Shown: positions 10,030 through 19,555, numbered from the stretch's first letter. The stretch: 64,000 bases of DNA from Streptomyces sparsogenes (GCF_001704635.1 NZ_MAXF01000055.1:1-64000), one strand, 5' to 3'. Notes: generated by a model not told the origin, from the sequence alone. Translations and numbers: made by a program.

Positions 10030-11229
10030 CTACAGAGCACACCCCTGCGTGTCCACCGGTGCGTGGGCCGTGCGCCCCTGCTGGGCGTCCTGGCGCACCT
10101 CGTCCGCGGTCAGCGCGTATCCGGTGTGCGCGTCGTCGAGGGACTTGGCGAAGACCACGCCGTACACCCGGCCCTCCGGGGTGAGCAGCGGGCCGCCGGA
10201 GTTTCCCTGCCGCACCGTGGCGTACAGCGAGTAGACGTCGCGGTGCACGGTGCCGCGCTGGTAGATGTCCGGGCCCTCGGCCTCGATACGGCCGCGGACC
10301 CGGGCCGCGCGCACATCGAACGCGCCGTTCTCCGGGAATCCGGCGACGATCGCGCTGTCGCCGCTGCGCGCGTCGCCCTCGGCGAACTTCAGCACGGGCG
10401 CGTTCAGCGAGGGCACGTCCAGGACGGCGACGTCGCGCTTCCAGTCGTAGAGCACGACCTTCGCGTCGTAGCGCCGGCCCTCGCCGCCTATCTGTACGGT
10501 CGGGTCGTCGACCCCGCCGACGACGTGGGCGTTGGTCATCACGCGGTGCCGTGCGAAGACGAACCCGGATCCCTCCAGGACCTTCCCGCAGCTGGGGGCG
10601 GTGCCGACCACCTTCACGATGCTCTGCTTGGCCTCGGTCGCCACCGGGCTCCGGGCGAGCGCCGGGTCGGGGGCCGGTACGGAGGTGATCGGCTCGTTGG
10701 CGAAGGGCGAGAAGACCTGCGGGAAGCCGTTCTGCGCCAGCACCGTGCGGAAGTCGGAGAACCACCTGTTCGCCTCTTCCGGGACCACCCGGGAGACCCC
10801 GAGCAGCACCTTGGAGTCCCGGACCTCCTTGCCCACCGTGGGCAGCGAGGAGCTGGCCAGGTTGTAGCCGATCAGCCAGGCGACCAGCAGCATCGCGATC
10901 ACGTTGACCAGCGCGCCGCCGGTCGCGTCCAGGGCGCGCGCGGGTGACCAGGTGATGTGCCGGCGCAGCTTGTTGCCCAGGTGGGTGGTGGCGGCCTGGC
11001 CGATCGAGGCGAACACGATCACCAGGACGACCGCCGTGATCGCGCCGAGGGTGCCCGGGGACGCCCGCTCGGTGGCGCCGTCCCAGATGACGGGCAGCAG
11101 GTAGAGCGCGGCGAGGCCACCGCCGATGAAGCCGACCACCGACAGCACACCGACGACGAAGCCCTGGCGGTAACCGACGATCGCGAACCACACGGCGGCG
11201 AGCAGCAGCAGGATGTCCAGCACGTTCAC
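10030..11229 (-). CDS. MarP-type membrane serine protease (CvpA + trypsin-like)
   Basis: The first ~150 residues form four membrane helices of the CvpA/colicin V-production type (MNVLDILLLLAAVWFAIVGY...). The rest is a trypsin-like protease facing outside. The catalytic triad is readable: His in TNAHVV, Asp in KRDVAVLDV, Ser in RQGNSGGPL. This is the architecture of mycobacterial MarP, which protects against acid and oxidative stress. The GTG start lies 12 bp after the Nudix stop, so nth, the Nudix gene and this gene probably form one operon. The ribosome site is poor. Confidence 0.88.
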   Translation of the reverse strand: MNVLDILLLLAAVWFAIVGYRQGFVVGVLSVVGFIGGGLAALYLLPVIWDGATERASPGTLGAITAVVLVIVFASIGQAATTHLGNKLRRHITWSPARALDATGGALVNVIAMLLVAWLIGYNLASSSLPTVGKEVRDSKVLLGVSRVVPEEANRWFSDFRTVLAQNGFPQVFSPFANEPITSVPAPDPALARSPVATEAKQSIVKVVGTAPSCGKVLEGSGFVFARHRVMTNAHVVGGVDDPTVQIGGEGRRYDAKVVLYDWKRDVAVLDVPSLNAPVLKFAEGDARSGDSAIVAGFPENGAFDVRAARVRGRIEAEGPDIYQRGTVHRDVYSLYATVRQGNSGGPLLTPEGRVYGVVFAKSLDDAHTGYALTADEVRQDAQQGRTAHAPVDTQGCAL

Positions 11230-11241
11230 CCGGACACCGTC

Positions 11242-11925
11242 TCATGCACGCCAGTCGAGCGGGACTCGCTTGTCACGGTTCCATGGTCTTTCCCAGCCCG
11301 CGTAGTGCAGGATCCGGTCGATCACTCCGGCCGTGAATCCCCAGACCAGAGCGCCTTCGACCAGGAACGAGGGTCCGGTGTGGCCGCTCGGGTGGACGGA
11401 GGTCGCCCGATGTGCCGGATTCGTGAGATCCGCCACGGGCACGGTGAAGACCCGGGCCGTCTCGGCGGGGTCGACGGGCCGGATCGGGGATGGCTCCCGC
11501 CACCAGCCGAGCACGGGGGTCACCACGAAGCCGCTCACCGGGATGTAGAGCCGCGGCAGCACGGCGAACACCTGCACCCCGGCCGGATCCAGGCCCGTCT
11601 CCTCCTCGGCCTCGCGCAGCGCCGCGCGCACCGGGCCCGCACCGTCCGGATCGCCGTCCTCCGGGTCGAGGGCGCCGCCGGGGAAGGAGGGCTGGCCGGC
11701 GTGGGAGCGCAGCGAGCCGGCCCGCTCCAGGAGCAACAGCTCGGGCCCGCGCTCACCCTCCCCGAAGAGCACCAGCACGGCGGAGGGACGGCCGCCCCGC
11801 GACGGCGGCAGAAACCGGCTGAGCTGCCGGGGCTCCATCGTCTCGGCGGCGCGGGCCACGGGCGTCAGCCACTCGGGCAGCCCTTCACTGGTCACGGCCA
11901 CGCCGCCGCCGTACGTGCTCGTCAC
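11242..11925 (-). CDS. Nudix hydrolase, CoA-pyrophosphatase type
   Basis: A 227-residue protein with a Nudix box (G-x5-E replaced by a slightly longer loop, then [12 protein letters not shown]). The preceding [21 protein letters not shown] matches the motif used by CoA pyrophosphatases (NudL/PCD1), so CoA or acyl-CoA is the likely substrate. The GTG start overlaps the nth stop in GTGA, and the MarP-type gene follows after 12 bp. Confidence 0.82.
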   Translation of the reverse strand: MTSTYGGGVAVTSEGLPEWLTPVARAAETMEPRQLSRFLPPSRGGRPSAVLVLFGEGERGPELLLLERAGSLRSHAGQPSFPGGALDPEDGDPDGAGPVRAALREAEEETGLDPAGVQVFAVLPRLYIPVSGFVVTPVLGWWREPSPIRPVDPAETARVFTVPVADLTNPAHRATSVHPSGHTGPSFLVEGALVWGFTAGVIDRILHYAGWERPWNRDKRVPLDWRA

Positions 11926-12992
11926 TCGCCGACCCCCGCGGGAGAGGTCGCGTCAGCGGGAGCGGTGACCTCAGCGGCAGAGGTCGCCTCAGCGGCAGCG
12001 GTGGCCCCCAGGGGGGCGGCGGGCCGGCCCGGATAGTCGGCCGGCGGCCGCAGCCGCTGCCCCGGCTGCCCGCCCAGCTCGTACTTCAGCAGCTTCTTCG
12101 CCTTGTCCGGATCCGTCTCGCCCTCCCCGTACGACGGGCACAGCGGGGCGATCGGGCAGGCGCCGCAGGCGGGCTTGCGGGCATGGCAGACGCGGCGGCC
12201 GTGGAAGATGATGCGGTGGGAGAGCATCGTCCACTCGCTCTTGGGGAAGAGCGCGGCGATCTGTGCCTCCACCTTCTCCGGGTCCTCCTCGCCGGTCCAC
12301 TTCCAGCGCCGCACCAGCCGCCCGAAGTGGGTGTCCACGGTCAGGCCCGGCACCCCGAACGCGTTTCCCAACACCACATTGGCCGTCTTGCGCCCGACGC
12401 CCGGGAGCGTCACCAGGTCCTCGAGGCGGCCCGGCACCTCGCCGCCGAAGCGGTCCCGCAGCGCGGCGGACAGCCCCAGCAGGGACTTGGCCTTGGCCCG
12501 GAAGAAGCCCGTCGGACGGATCAGCTGCTCCAGGGCCTCCGGGTCGGCGGCGGCCATGTCCTCGGGCGTCGGATAGGCGGCGAACAGGGCGGGGGTGGTC
12601 TGGTTGACCCGCAGGTCGGTGGTCTGGGCCGACAGGACCGTGGCGACCAGGAGCTGGAAGGAGTTCTCGAAGTCCAGCTCGGGGTGGGCGTACGGATACA
12701 CCTCGGCGAGCTCGCGGTTGATCCGGCGGGCCCGGCGGACGAGCGCGAGCCGGGATTCGGGGCGGGCGGGGCGGGCGGCGGCCTTGCGCGACGCTCCGGC
12801 GGAGCCGGCGGCCTTGCGCGGCGAGGCGGCGCCTGCGTCCTTGGCACCGGCGGCTTTCGACCGCTTCATGGTTTTGTGCGGATTTGCCGTTTCCGTCGGC
12901 TCATCCGATCCTTGTTCGCCCACAGCGGAATTCCGAGCTGCGCTCACCCGTCCGGCCCCCTTGCCCCGTGCTCTCACCGGCCTATTGGACAC
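11922..12992 (-). CDS. nth: Endonuclease III
   Basis: DNA glycosylase/AP lyase for oxidised pyrimidines. The helix-hairpin-helix [12 protein letters not shown] carries the catalytic Lys; the catalytic Asp is in VDTHF. The 4Fe-4S ligands follow as C-x6-C-x2-C-x5-C ([17 protein letters not shown]). The N-terminal ~80 residues are a low-complexity Ala/Lys-rich extension and the C-terminal ~50 are Ala/Pro-rich, so the 356-residue product is well above the usual ~215-260. The start at GTG 12992 is uncertain; ATG 12869 is an alternative without a clear ribosome site. It is divergent from crp. Confidence 0.92.
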   Translation of the reverse strand: MSNRPVRARGKGAGRVSAARNSAVGEQGSDEPTETANPHKTMKRSKAAGAKDAGAASPRKAAGSAGASRKAAARPARPESRLALVRRARRINRELAEVYPYAHPELDFENSFQLLVATVLSAQTTDLRVNQTTPALFAAYPTPEDMAAADPEALEQLIRPTGFFRAKAKSLLGLSAALRDRFGGEVPGRLEDLVTLPGVGRKTANVVLGNAFGVPGLTVDTHFGRLVRRWKWTGEEDPEKVEAQIAALFPKSEWTMLSHRIIFHGRRVCHARKPACGACPIAPLCPSYGEGETDPDKAKKLLKYELGGQPGQRLRPPADYPGRPAAPLGATAAAEATSAAEVTAPADATSPAGVGE

Positions 12993-13172
12993 CCAGCCAG
13001 CCTAAGCCCCGGCACTGACATACGCTCCGGCCATCGGAAAGAGCCGCCCAATCGGACCCCTGCCGTACAGTGCCGCAGGCAGGTGCGTCAAACTTGTGAT
13101 TGATCGCACTGTTTTACCGTCCGGCATCATGGGGACGACGGTCCCCTGTGCATGTCGACAAGGAGAGATCTC

Positions 13173-13847
13173 GTGGACGACGTTCTGCGGCGCGCCCCGC
13201 TCTTCGCGGCGCTCGATGACGAGCAGGCCGCTGAGCTGCGCGCCTCCATGGGAGAGGTCACCCTCGCGCGCGGTGACGCCCTCTTCCACGAAGGGGACCC
13301 CGGCGACCGGCTGTACGTGGTCACCGAGGGCAAGGTGAAGCTCCACCGCACCTCTCCCGACGGCCGCGAGAACATGCTGGCCGTGCTCGGACCCGGCGAG
13401 CTGATCGGTGAGCTGTCGCTCTTCGACCCAGGCCCGCGTACCGCCACCGCCACCGCCCTCACCGAGGTCAAGCTCCTCGGCCTCGGCCACGGCGATCTGC
13501 AGCCGTGGCTGAACGCCCGGCCCGAGGTCGCCACGGCGCTGCTGCGCGCGGTCGCCCGGCGCCTGCGCAAGACCAACGACCAGATGTCCGACCTGGTCTT
13601 CTCCGACGTCCCCGGACGCGTCGCCCGCGCCCTGCTCGACCTGTCGCGCCGCTTCGGCGTGCAGTCGGAGGAGGGCATCCACGTCGTCCACGACCTCACC
13701 CAGGAGGAGCTGGCCCAGCTGGTCGGCGCCTCCCGCGAGACGGTCAACAAGGCGCTCGCCGACTTCGCGGGCCGCGGCTGGCTGCGGCTGGAGGCGCGCG
13801 CGGTGATCCTGCTGGACGTCGAGCGGCTGGCCAAGCGGTCCCGCTGA
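13173..13847 (+). CDS. crp: Crp-family regulator (Streptomyces Crp)
   Basis: The GTG at 13173 has AAGGAG 7 nt upstream, and VDDVLRRAPLFAALDD matches the Streptomyces Crp start as I recall it. The product is 224 residues: a cyclic-nucleotide-binding domain (GPGELIGELSLFDPGPRTATA) followed by a winged helix (TQEELAQLVGASRETVNKAL). In S. coelicolor Crp binds cAMP and controls germination, development and antibiotic production. It is followed by a very strong terminator, so it is monocistronic. Confidence 0.95.
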   Translation: MDDVLRRAPLFAALDDEQAAELRASMGEVTLARGDALFHEGDPGDRLYVVTEGKVKLHRTSPDGRENMLAVLGPGELIGELSLFDPGPRTATATALTEVKLLGLGHGDLQPWLNARPEVATALLRAVARRLRKTNDQMSDLVFSDVPGRVARALLDLSRRFGVQSEEGIHVVHDLTQEELAQLVGASRETVNKALADFAGRGWLRLEARAVILLDVERLAKRSR

Positions 13848-13861
13848 CCGGAAGCACCCGA

Positions 13862-13901
13862 GGGAAGGGCCCCCGCCGGATGTCCGGCGGGGGCCCTTCC
13901 C
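13862..13901 (+). terminator. Terminator after crp
   Basis: A perfect 19-bp inverted repeat (GGGAAGGGCCCCCGCCGGA and its complement) has only a TG between arms, so the real loop is formed by opening the top pairs. It starts 15 bp after the crp stop. Confidence 0.85.
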
Positions 13902-13933
13902 GTACGAGGCGGGCCGGGCAGTACGAGCCGGGT

Positions 13934-14068
13934 AGTACGGGATCAGGTACGAGGCGAGGTAGTACGGGATCAGGTACGGGGCGAGGCAGTACGGGATGAG
14001 GTACGGGGCGGGGCAGTACGGGATCAGGTACGGGGCGGGGCAGTACGGGATCAGGTACGGGGCCGGGT
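13934..14068. repeat. Five tandem copies of a 27-bp unit
   Basis: Units start at 13934, 13961, 13988, 14015 and 14042. The consensus opens AGTACGGGATCAGGTACGGG, and each copy differs at no more than four positions. A shorter degenerate copy lies just upstream. The length is a multiple of three, so a frame remains open, but no gene uses it. It fills the space between crp and the convergent MBL gene. Confidence 0.9.
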
Positions 14069-14091
14069 GATGGGAGCGAGGGAGTACGGCC

Positions 14092-14922
14092 TCAGATCAG
14101 CCCGTGCTCGCTCAGGTAGTCCAGCTGGGCGCGGACCGACAGCTCGGCCGCCGGCCACAGGGTCCGGTCCACGTCCGCGTACACATGCGCCACGACCTCC
14201 GAGGGCGTGCGGTAGCCGTTCTCCACGGCCGTCTCCACCTGCGCCAGCCGGTTGGCCCGGTGGGCGAGGTAGTACTCCACCGCGCCGCGCGCGTCGTTCA
14301 GCACCGGCCCGTGCCCCGGCAGCACGGTGTCCACCCCGTCGTCCACCGCGAGCGAGCGCAGCCGCCGCAGCGAGTCCAGATAGTCGCCGAGCCGCCCGTC
14401 CGGGTGCGCCACCACCGTCGTACCGCGCCCCAGCACCGTGTCCCCGGTGAGCACCGCCGCGTCGGCCGGGAGGTGGAAGCACAGCGAGTCGGCCGTGTGT
14501 CCTGGCGTGGGCACCACGCGCAGCTCAAGACCGCCGGTGGTTATGACGTCGCCCGCCCCCAGCCCCTCGTCCCCCAGCCGCAGCGCCGGGTCCAGGGCCC
14601 GCACCCGGGTCCGCGTCAGCTCGGCGAAGCGCGCCGCGCCCTCGGCGTGGTCCGGGTGGCCGTGGGTGAGCAGCGTCAGCGCGACCCGCTTGCCCGCCCG
14701 CTCCGCCGTGGCGACGACCTCCTTGAGGTGGGCGTCGTCGAGCGGGCCGGGGTCGATGACGACGGCCAGGTCGGAGCCCGGCTCGGAGACGATCCACGTG
14801 TTGGTGCCGTCGAGCGTCATGGGGGAGGGGTTCGGCGCGAGGACGCACACCGCCCGGTCGGTGGCCGGGCCGCCGACGGCGCCCCCTCGGGGCTGGCCGG
14901 GCAGGGCCGCTGCGTACGTCAT
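14092..14922 (-). CDS. MBL-fold hydrolase (LACTB2/glyoxalase II-like)
   Basis: A 276-residue metallo-beta-lactamase-fold enzyme. Metal-binding motifs in order: HGHPDH, PGHT, GDTVLG and GHGP. An early PMTLDGTNTWIV segment is typical of the LACTB2-like group. The substrate is not predictable. Its start shares one base with the upstream Nudix stop (TGATG), so the two are coupled. Confidence 0.82.
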   Translation of the reverse strand: MTYAAALPGQPRGGAVGGPATDRAVCVLAPNPSPMTLDGTNTWIVSEPGSDLAVVIDPGPLDDAHLKEVVATAERAGKRVALTLLTHGHPDHAEGAARFAELTRTRVRALDPALRLGDEGLGAGDVITTGGLELRVVPTPGHTADSLCFHLPADAAVLTGDTVLGRGTTVVAHPDGRLGDYLDSLRRLRSLAVDDGVDTVLPGHGPVLNDARGAVEYYLAHRANRLAQVETAVENGYRTPSEVVAHVYADVDRTLWPAAELSVRAQLDYLSEHGLI

Positions 14923-15812
14923 CAGGTCGCTCCCCCTGTAGGGCCGCCGGTCGGAATGTGCTTGGTGAACTCGTCGTGCCCCGGCCAGCTCAGCACCACC
15001 CGGCCGTTCTCCAGCCGCGCCCGCGCCAGTACGGGCGCCAGGTCCCGGCCCGGGGCCGCCGCCAGCGCCTCGGCGACCGTGCCGTACGGCGCCAGCTCGC
15101 GCAGCGTCGCGATGGTCGGCGGCATCATCAGCAGCTCGCCCCGGTCGTAGCCGGCGGCCGCCTCGGCGGGCCGGATCCAGACCGTGTGGTCCGCCTCCGT
15201 CGAGGCATTACGGGTGCGCTGGCCGCGCGGCAGGGCGGCCACGAAGAACCAGGTGTCGTAGCGGCGCGGCTCGAACTCCGGGGTGATCCAGCGCGCCCAG
15301 CCCCCGAGCAGGTCCGAGCGCAGCACCAGCCCGCGGCGGTCCAGGAAGTCGGCGAAGGACAGCTCCCGGGCGACCAGGGCGGCCCGGTCCGCCTCCCACT
15401 CCTCGCCCGTCGTGTCCGCGACGACCGTGTGCGGCGTCGGGCCCGCGAGCAGCACGCCCGCCTCCTCGAAGGTCTCCCGGACCGCCGCGCACACGATGGC
15501 CTGGGCCACCGTCCCGTCGTCCGCCGCGAGGCCCAGCCGCGCCGCCCACTCCCGGCGCGAGGGCCCGGCCCAGGCCACGCCGCGCTCGTCGCGCGGGTCC
15601 ACCGAGCCGCCGGGGTACGCGTACGCCCCGCCGGCGAAGGCCATGGACGTCCGTCTGCGCAGCATGTGCACGACGGGGCCCCCGGCGCCGTCGCGCAGCA
15701 GCAGCACGGTGGCCGCCCGGCGCGGGGTCACCGGCGTGAGTTCGCCGGTCGCCAGCTGCCGGATGCGTTCGGGCCACTCGGGCGGATACCACTGGCCATT
15801 CGTAGTGGACAT
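14922..15812 (-). CDS. Nudix hydrolase, NUDT19-like
   Basis: A 296-residue protein. The region AYAYPGGSVD is separated from the catalytic helix AVRETFEEAGVLL by ~45 residues instead of the usual short spacing. This is characteristic of the NUDT19/NUDT7-like group, in which acyl-CoAs are substrates. It is coupled to the MBL-fold gene. Upstream, 15813-15985 contains direct repeats of GGGTACGCGGCGGCTC and no gene. Confidence 0.75.
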   Translation of the reverse strand: MSTTNGQWYPPEWPERIRQLATGELTPVTPRRAATVLLLRDGAGGPVVHMLRRRTSMAFAGGAYAYPGGSVDPRDERGVAWAGPSRREWAARLGLAADDGTVAQAIVCAAVRETFEEAGVLLAGPTPHTVVADTTGEEWEADRAALVARELSFADFLDRRGLVLRSDLLGGWARWITPEFEPRRYDTWFFVAALPRGQRTRNASTEADHTVWIRPAEAAAGYDRGELLMMPPTIATLRELAPYGTVAEALAAAPGRDLAPVLARARLENGRVVLSWPGHDEFTKHIPTGGPTGGAT

Positions 15813-15985
15813 GGCCGGATGCTATGCGCTGACGCGCGGATGTTCGAGAGCCCTGGGCGCGGCGCGCCGCAGCGAGCTGCGGGCGCGCGGCGAGTGCTTG
15901 GCGTCTCTGGCGGCCGGCGCGCGGCGAGTGCTCGACATCTCGGGTGGCGGGTACGCGGCGGCTCGCGCGGTGGGTACGCGGCGGC

Positions 15986-17413
15986 TCAGGCGGCGGTGAA
16001 GCGGAACGCCTGGTCCGCCGCGCCGGTGCAGGTGGCCTGGACCGCCTCGGCGCCTTCCGTACGGGGCGGCATGATCCCGACGCACAGGCCGCTGTGGAGC
16101 GGGCGCAGCCGGAACCCGCCGTGGGACGCCTCCAGCCGGAACTTCATGTTGTCGGCGTCCGAGCAGGACCGCGGGGAGATCAGGGTGCCCGGCTCCGCCG
16201 AGCCACCGTCGACGGCCAGGCAGCCGGTGCCCTTGTCCGGGTCGGGGTGGTACCACTCGATGCGGTAGACGCCTCCGCCGAGCGCGTCCAGGGAGACCCG
16301 GGGCAGCGGGGCGTCGGCGCACGGGCTCTGGACGGCGATCTCCCGGTCGGTGCGGCCGTTGCGCTCGCGCCCCTCGGTCAGGCACAGACCGGACGCCGAG
16401 ACGGGCCGGATCCGCGTCGGGCCCGCGGCCGGCAGGCGGGGCTTGTCGGCCGGCTCGGGGGCGGTCGTGGTGGCCGTCGGCTCGCGCTCGGGCGGCGAGG
16501 AGGCGGTGCGCGTCGGGGAGGCCGGCTGGGTGTCGTCGGCGTCGACGACGGACTTCCCGCTCTTCGAGGGCGAGGCGGAACCCGTGGACGGCCCGGCGCC
16601 TGAGGGCTCCCCGGCGGACGGGCCGGTGCTGGTCCGGGAGCGGCCGTCGGGGAGGGCGCCGTCGTCGGATCCGGAGTGCGGCCAGTAGGTCAGCAGCAGG
16701 ACGCCGACAGCCGCGGCCGCGGCGACCACGAGCGGGGGCAGATACCGGCGGCGCCACGACGAGCCGGTCCCGCCCTTCCCGCCTTCCCCGGATGCCGAAC
16801 CGGAGGCCCCGATGGAGGCCCCGCCAGAGGCGGTCGTATCGGCCGGACGGCTGATTTCGTGGCTCCGCTCGTCCGGGTCGGCCGGGGCGGCCCCCTCGGG
16901 AAGCGGGGCGGCCTCGGCGGGCCGGGGCTCGGCGTCCAAGGCGGCTCCGGAAGAGACCGGGAGGCCGGAAGCCGCAGAACCGCGGGCCGCAGCACCGGAG
17001 GCTTCAGAGCCGGAGGCCGCAGCGCCGGAAGCCGGGGCGGCGTCCGGGGCGGGGTCGGGCGTCGGGGCCGACGTGAGCGCGGGATCCGCCTCGGACATGG
17101 TGGCGGCGGAAACGGCAGTGGGAGGGGAAGCGGAAGCGGCGATGGACAGGTGCCGGCGGGCGGCCAGCCATACGGCCACGGTCTCCGCGTCCCCGCCACA
17201 CGCCCGTACGAACGCGGTCAGGAGCTGTTCCCTGGGCAGGTCGTCCCGGCTGAGCGCGCCCGCGATGGTGGCGCGGGGCAGCACGTCCCCCGCGGCCTCC
17301 GCGTTCCGCTCCAGCTGGCGGTAGCTCAGGTCGGCCCAGATGCGCAATTGCCGCATCGCCGCGACGAATTCCGCCACAGTGCGCGCCGCCTTCGGGTCAG
17401 GCCCCGTATCCAC
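15986..17413 (-). CDS. HTH-TM-ricin-type carbohydrate-binding membrane protein
   Basis: The GTG at 17413 follows GGAGGAGGGG and gives a 475-residue product; an upstream ATG at 17563 is less likely. Residues ~10-95 are an XRE-like helix-turn-helix domain (SYRQLERNAEAAGDVLPRATI). A long Ala/Ser/Pro-rich linker leads to one membrane helix (PPLVVAAAAAVGVLLLTYW). Outside, a Ser/Thr-rich stalk ends in a ~130-residue Cys-containing beta-trefoil-like domain resembling ricin-B or CBM modules. A DNA-binding-like domain inside and a lectin-like domain outside suggest a sensor, but this is inference. Confidence 0.65.
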   Translation of the reverse strand: MDTGPDPKAARTVAEFVAAMRQLRIWADLSYRQLERNAEAAGDVLPRATIAGALSRDDLPREQLLTAFVRACGGDAETVAVWLAARRHLSIAASASPPTAVSAATMSEADPALTSAPTPDPAPDAAPASGAAASGSEASGAAARGSAASGLPVSSGAALDAEPRPAEAAPLPEGAAPADPDERSHEISRPADTTASGGASIGASGSASGEGGKGGTGSSWRRRYLPPLVVAAAAAVGVLLLTYWPHSGSDDGALPDGRSRTSTGPSAGEPSGAGPSTGSASPSKSGKSVVDADDTQPASPTRTASSPPEREPTATTTAPEPADKPRLPAAGPTRIRPVSASGLCLTEGRERNGRTDREIAVQSPCADAPLPRVSLDALGGGVYRIEWYHPDPDKGTGCLAVDGGSAEPGTLISPRSCSDADNMKFRLEASHGGFRLRPLHSGLCVGIMPPRTEGAEAVQATCTGAADQAFRFTAA

Positions 17414-17741
17414 GACCCCTCCTCCGCCTTCGGACTGTCCAAGCAGCCTAATGCGAACGCGAGTTGACCAGGCCATGTCTGCGGCTGTGTTCACGGTGGA
17501 TCGCTCTCCTCGTCTCCGGGCGGCCCCGAGGAGAGCCTTTTCGGCGGCCGTACCGTCCGGCAAGGGCTGCCGGTGTCCCGGACAGTCCGAGATCGTCCGG
17601 CCTGGTCCACGGCCGGCGTCGGAGGAGAGCGTCAGTGGCCGGCGGGGTGACTCATGCCCCCGCCCCGACCACCACAGCGGGTCAGGCCGCGGGACAGTCC
17701 ACGGATCGGCCCGCGGGTCAGTCCACGGATCGGTCCGTGAC
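17414..17741. other. Intergenic region with short direct repeats
   Basis: This region holds the promoter of the HTH-TM gene. CAGTCCACGGATCGG occurs at 17695 and 17719 and in a partial form at 17743, running into the end of the RidA gene. I see no gene in it. Confidence 0.5.
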
Positions 17742-18206
17742 TCAGTCCACGACCTCGACCTGGATCTCGACCTCGACCGGCGCGTCCAGCGGCAGCACCG
17801 CCACGCCCACCGCGCTGCGGGCGTGCACCCCCGCCTCGCCCAGCGCCTGGCCCAGCAGCTCGCTCGCGCCGTTGACCACGCCCGGCTGCCCGGTGAAGTC
17901 CGGCGCCGAGGCGACGAAGCCCACGACCTTCACGACCCGTACGACCTTGTCCAGGTCACCGATGGCCGACTTGACCGCGGCCAGGGCGTTCAGCGCGCAG
18001 GTGCGCGCCAGCTCCTTGGCCTCCTCCGGGGTCACCTCGGCGCCGACCTTGCCGGTCACGCCGAGCTTGCCCTCGACCAGCGGCAGCTGGCCCGAGGTGA
18101 AGACGTAGGAGCCGGAGCGGACCGCGGGAACGTACGAGGCCAGCGGCGCCGCGACCTCCGGCAGGCTCAGGCCCAGCTCGGCGAGGGTCGCCTCTACCGC
18201 GCTCAC
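17742..18206 (-). CDS. RidA/YjgF-family protein
   Basis: A 154-residue member of the RidA superfamily (SYVFTSGQLPLVEGKLGVTGKV..., later GVVNGASELLGQALGEAGVHARSAVGV). Classical RidA deaminates reactive enamines from PLP enzymes; the longer actinobacterial form belongs to a less studied branch. The start GTG 18206 overlaps the stop of the DUF4177 gene in GTGA. Confidence 0.82.
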   Translation of the reverse strand: MSAVEATLAELGLSLPEVAAPLASYVPAVRSGSYVFTSGQLPLVEGKLGVTGKVGAEVTPEEAKELARTCALNALAAVKSAIGDLDKVVRVVKVVGFVASAPDFTGQPGVVNGASELLGQALGEAGVHARSAVGVAVLPLDAPVEVEIQVEVVD

Positions 18207-18361
18207 GCCTTCTCCCGCTTCAGGTAGGCCACCAGCTGCTCCGGGTTGTTCGGCCCGGGCACGACCTGGACGAGCTCCCAGCCGTCCTCGCCCCAGGTGT
18301 CCAGAATCTGCTTCGTGGCGTGTACGAGCAGCGGCACGGTCGCGTATTCCCACTTGGTCAT
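18203..18361 (-). CDS. Small DUF4177 protein
   Basis: A 52-residue protein (MTKWEYATVPLLVHATKQ...DTWGEDGWELVQVV). This is the short YwqG/DUF4177-like form often found before the RidA gene next to the ArsA-type ATPases. It is coupled to RidA and divergent from the first ATPase gene, with ~70 bp between starts. Function unknown. Confidence 0.8.
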   Translation of the reverse strand: MTKWEYATVPLLVHATKQILDTWGEDGWELVQVVPGPNNPEQLVAYLKREKA

Positions 18362-18433
18362 AGGGCCGACTGTAATGCCTGTCCGCCGGGCCCTGGTGCG
18401 TAGCCCGGACGACGACTGGTTAGGCTCCCCAGT

Positions 18434-19411
18434 GTGAGCAGGCTCCATGTCGTCAGTGGCAAGGGCGGAACCGGCAAGACCACGGTCGCCGCGGCACTCG
18501 CGCTGGCCCTCGCGACCGACGGCAGGCGAACCCTGCTGGTCGAGGTCGAAGGCCGCCAGGGCATCGCACAGCTCTTCGAAACCGGGGCACTGCCCTACGA
18601 GGAGCGGAAGATCGCCAGTGCGCCGGGGGGCGGTGAGGTGCACGCGCTCGCCATCGACCCCGAGTTCGCGCTCCTCGACTACCTCCACATGTTCTACAAG
18701 ATGGGCTCGGCCGGACGGGCGCTGAAGAAGCTCGGCGCGATCGACTTCGCGACCACGATCGCCCCGGGGCTGCGCGACGTACTGCTGACCGGCAAGGCGT
18801 GCGAGGCGGTGCGGCGCAAGGGCAAGGACGGCCGCTTCGTCTACGACTTCGTCGTGATGGACGCCCCGCCGACCGGCCGGATCACCCGCTTCCTGAACGT
18901 CAACCACGAGGTTGCGGGGCTCGCCCGGACCGGCCCGATACACAATCAGGCGCAGGCCGTGATGCGCGTGCTGAAGTCCCCCGAGACGGCGGTCCACATG
19001 GTCACGCTGCTGGAGGAGATGCCGGTCCAGGAGACCGCGGACGGTATCGGGGAGCTGCGCGCCGACGGCCTGCCGACCGGCGCGGTCATCGTCAACATGG
19101 TGCGGCCCGCGATCCTCGACCACGCCGCCGTGGAGGCCGCCGCCCAGGGTCAGCGCGCCGCCGTGGCCAAGGCCCTGTCCCAGGCGGGACTGGGCGGCGC
19201 GCGGCGCGGCGGGCTCGCCGAGCGCCTGGTCGACCCGCTGCTGGAGCAGGCCCGTGAGCACGCCGAGCGGGTCGCCCTGGAGCGGGCGCAGCGGGCCGAG
19301 CTGACGGGGCTGGGGCTCCCCCTGTACGAGCTGGAGCTTCTCACCGACGGCGTGGACCTGGCCGGCCTGTACCGGCTCGCGGCGGACCTGCGCAAGCAGT
19401 GGCCGATGTGA
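18434..19411 (+). CDS. ArsA/Get3-type ATPase, first copy
   Basis: A 325-residue deviant-Walker ATPase: P-loop GKGGTGKTT near the N-terminus, switch region FVVMDAPPTGR, and NVNHEVAGLARTGP. No arsenite-binding Cys pattern is apparent. Actinobacteria carry such genes in pairs and the products probably act as a heterodimer; a role in tail-anchored or membrane protein targeting is suggested only by homology to Get3. The start is GTG. The partner follows after 241 bp. Confidence 0.85.
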   Translation: MSRLHVVSGKGGTGKTTVAAALALALATDGRRTLLVEVEGRQGIAQLFETGALPYEERKIASAPGGGEVHALAIDPEFALLDYLHMFYKMGSAGRALKKLGAIDFATTIAPGLRDVLLTGKACEAVRRKGKDGRFVYDFVVMDAPPTGRITRFLNVNHEVAGLARTGPIHNQAQAVMRVLKSPETAVHMVTLLEEMPVQETADGIGELRADGLPTGAVIVNMVRPAILDHAAVEAAAQGQRAAVAKALSQAGLGGARRGGLAERLVDPLLEQAREHAERVALERAQRAELTGLGLPLYELELLTDGVDLAGLYRLAADLRKQWPM

Positions 19412-19525
19412 GCCGCCCAGCTCGCGCCCCGGGCCGCGTCGGCGTCGGTGGCGGCCCGGGGACGACACGCGCCACGAGCGACATAAGCGGCACTATCAGC
19501 GCAATCAGCACCATCGGCGTAATCA

Positions 19526-19555
19526 GCACGGACAGCACGGACAGCACGGACAGCA
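19526..19555. repeat. 9-bp tandem repeat between the ArsA-type genes
   Basis: CACGGACAG repeats about three times within the 241-bp gap. Frames through the gap are open but have no recognisable protein features. As far as I recall this spacer is much shorter in S. coelicolor, so it may be a local expansion. Confidence 0.55.

Noticed and set aside
13095..13110. Possible Crp autoregulatory site upstream of crp (TGTGATTGATCGCACT)
   Set aside because: The half-site spacing (GTG-N8-CAC) does not fit the GTG-N6-CAC pattern I recall for Streptomyces Crp. Without a matrix score it is only suggestive.
13934..14068. Possible CRISPR array
   Set aside because: Units are contiguous 27-bp tandem copies with no unique spacers, and no cas genes are nearby.
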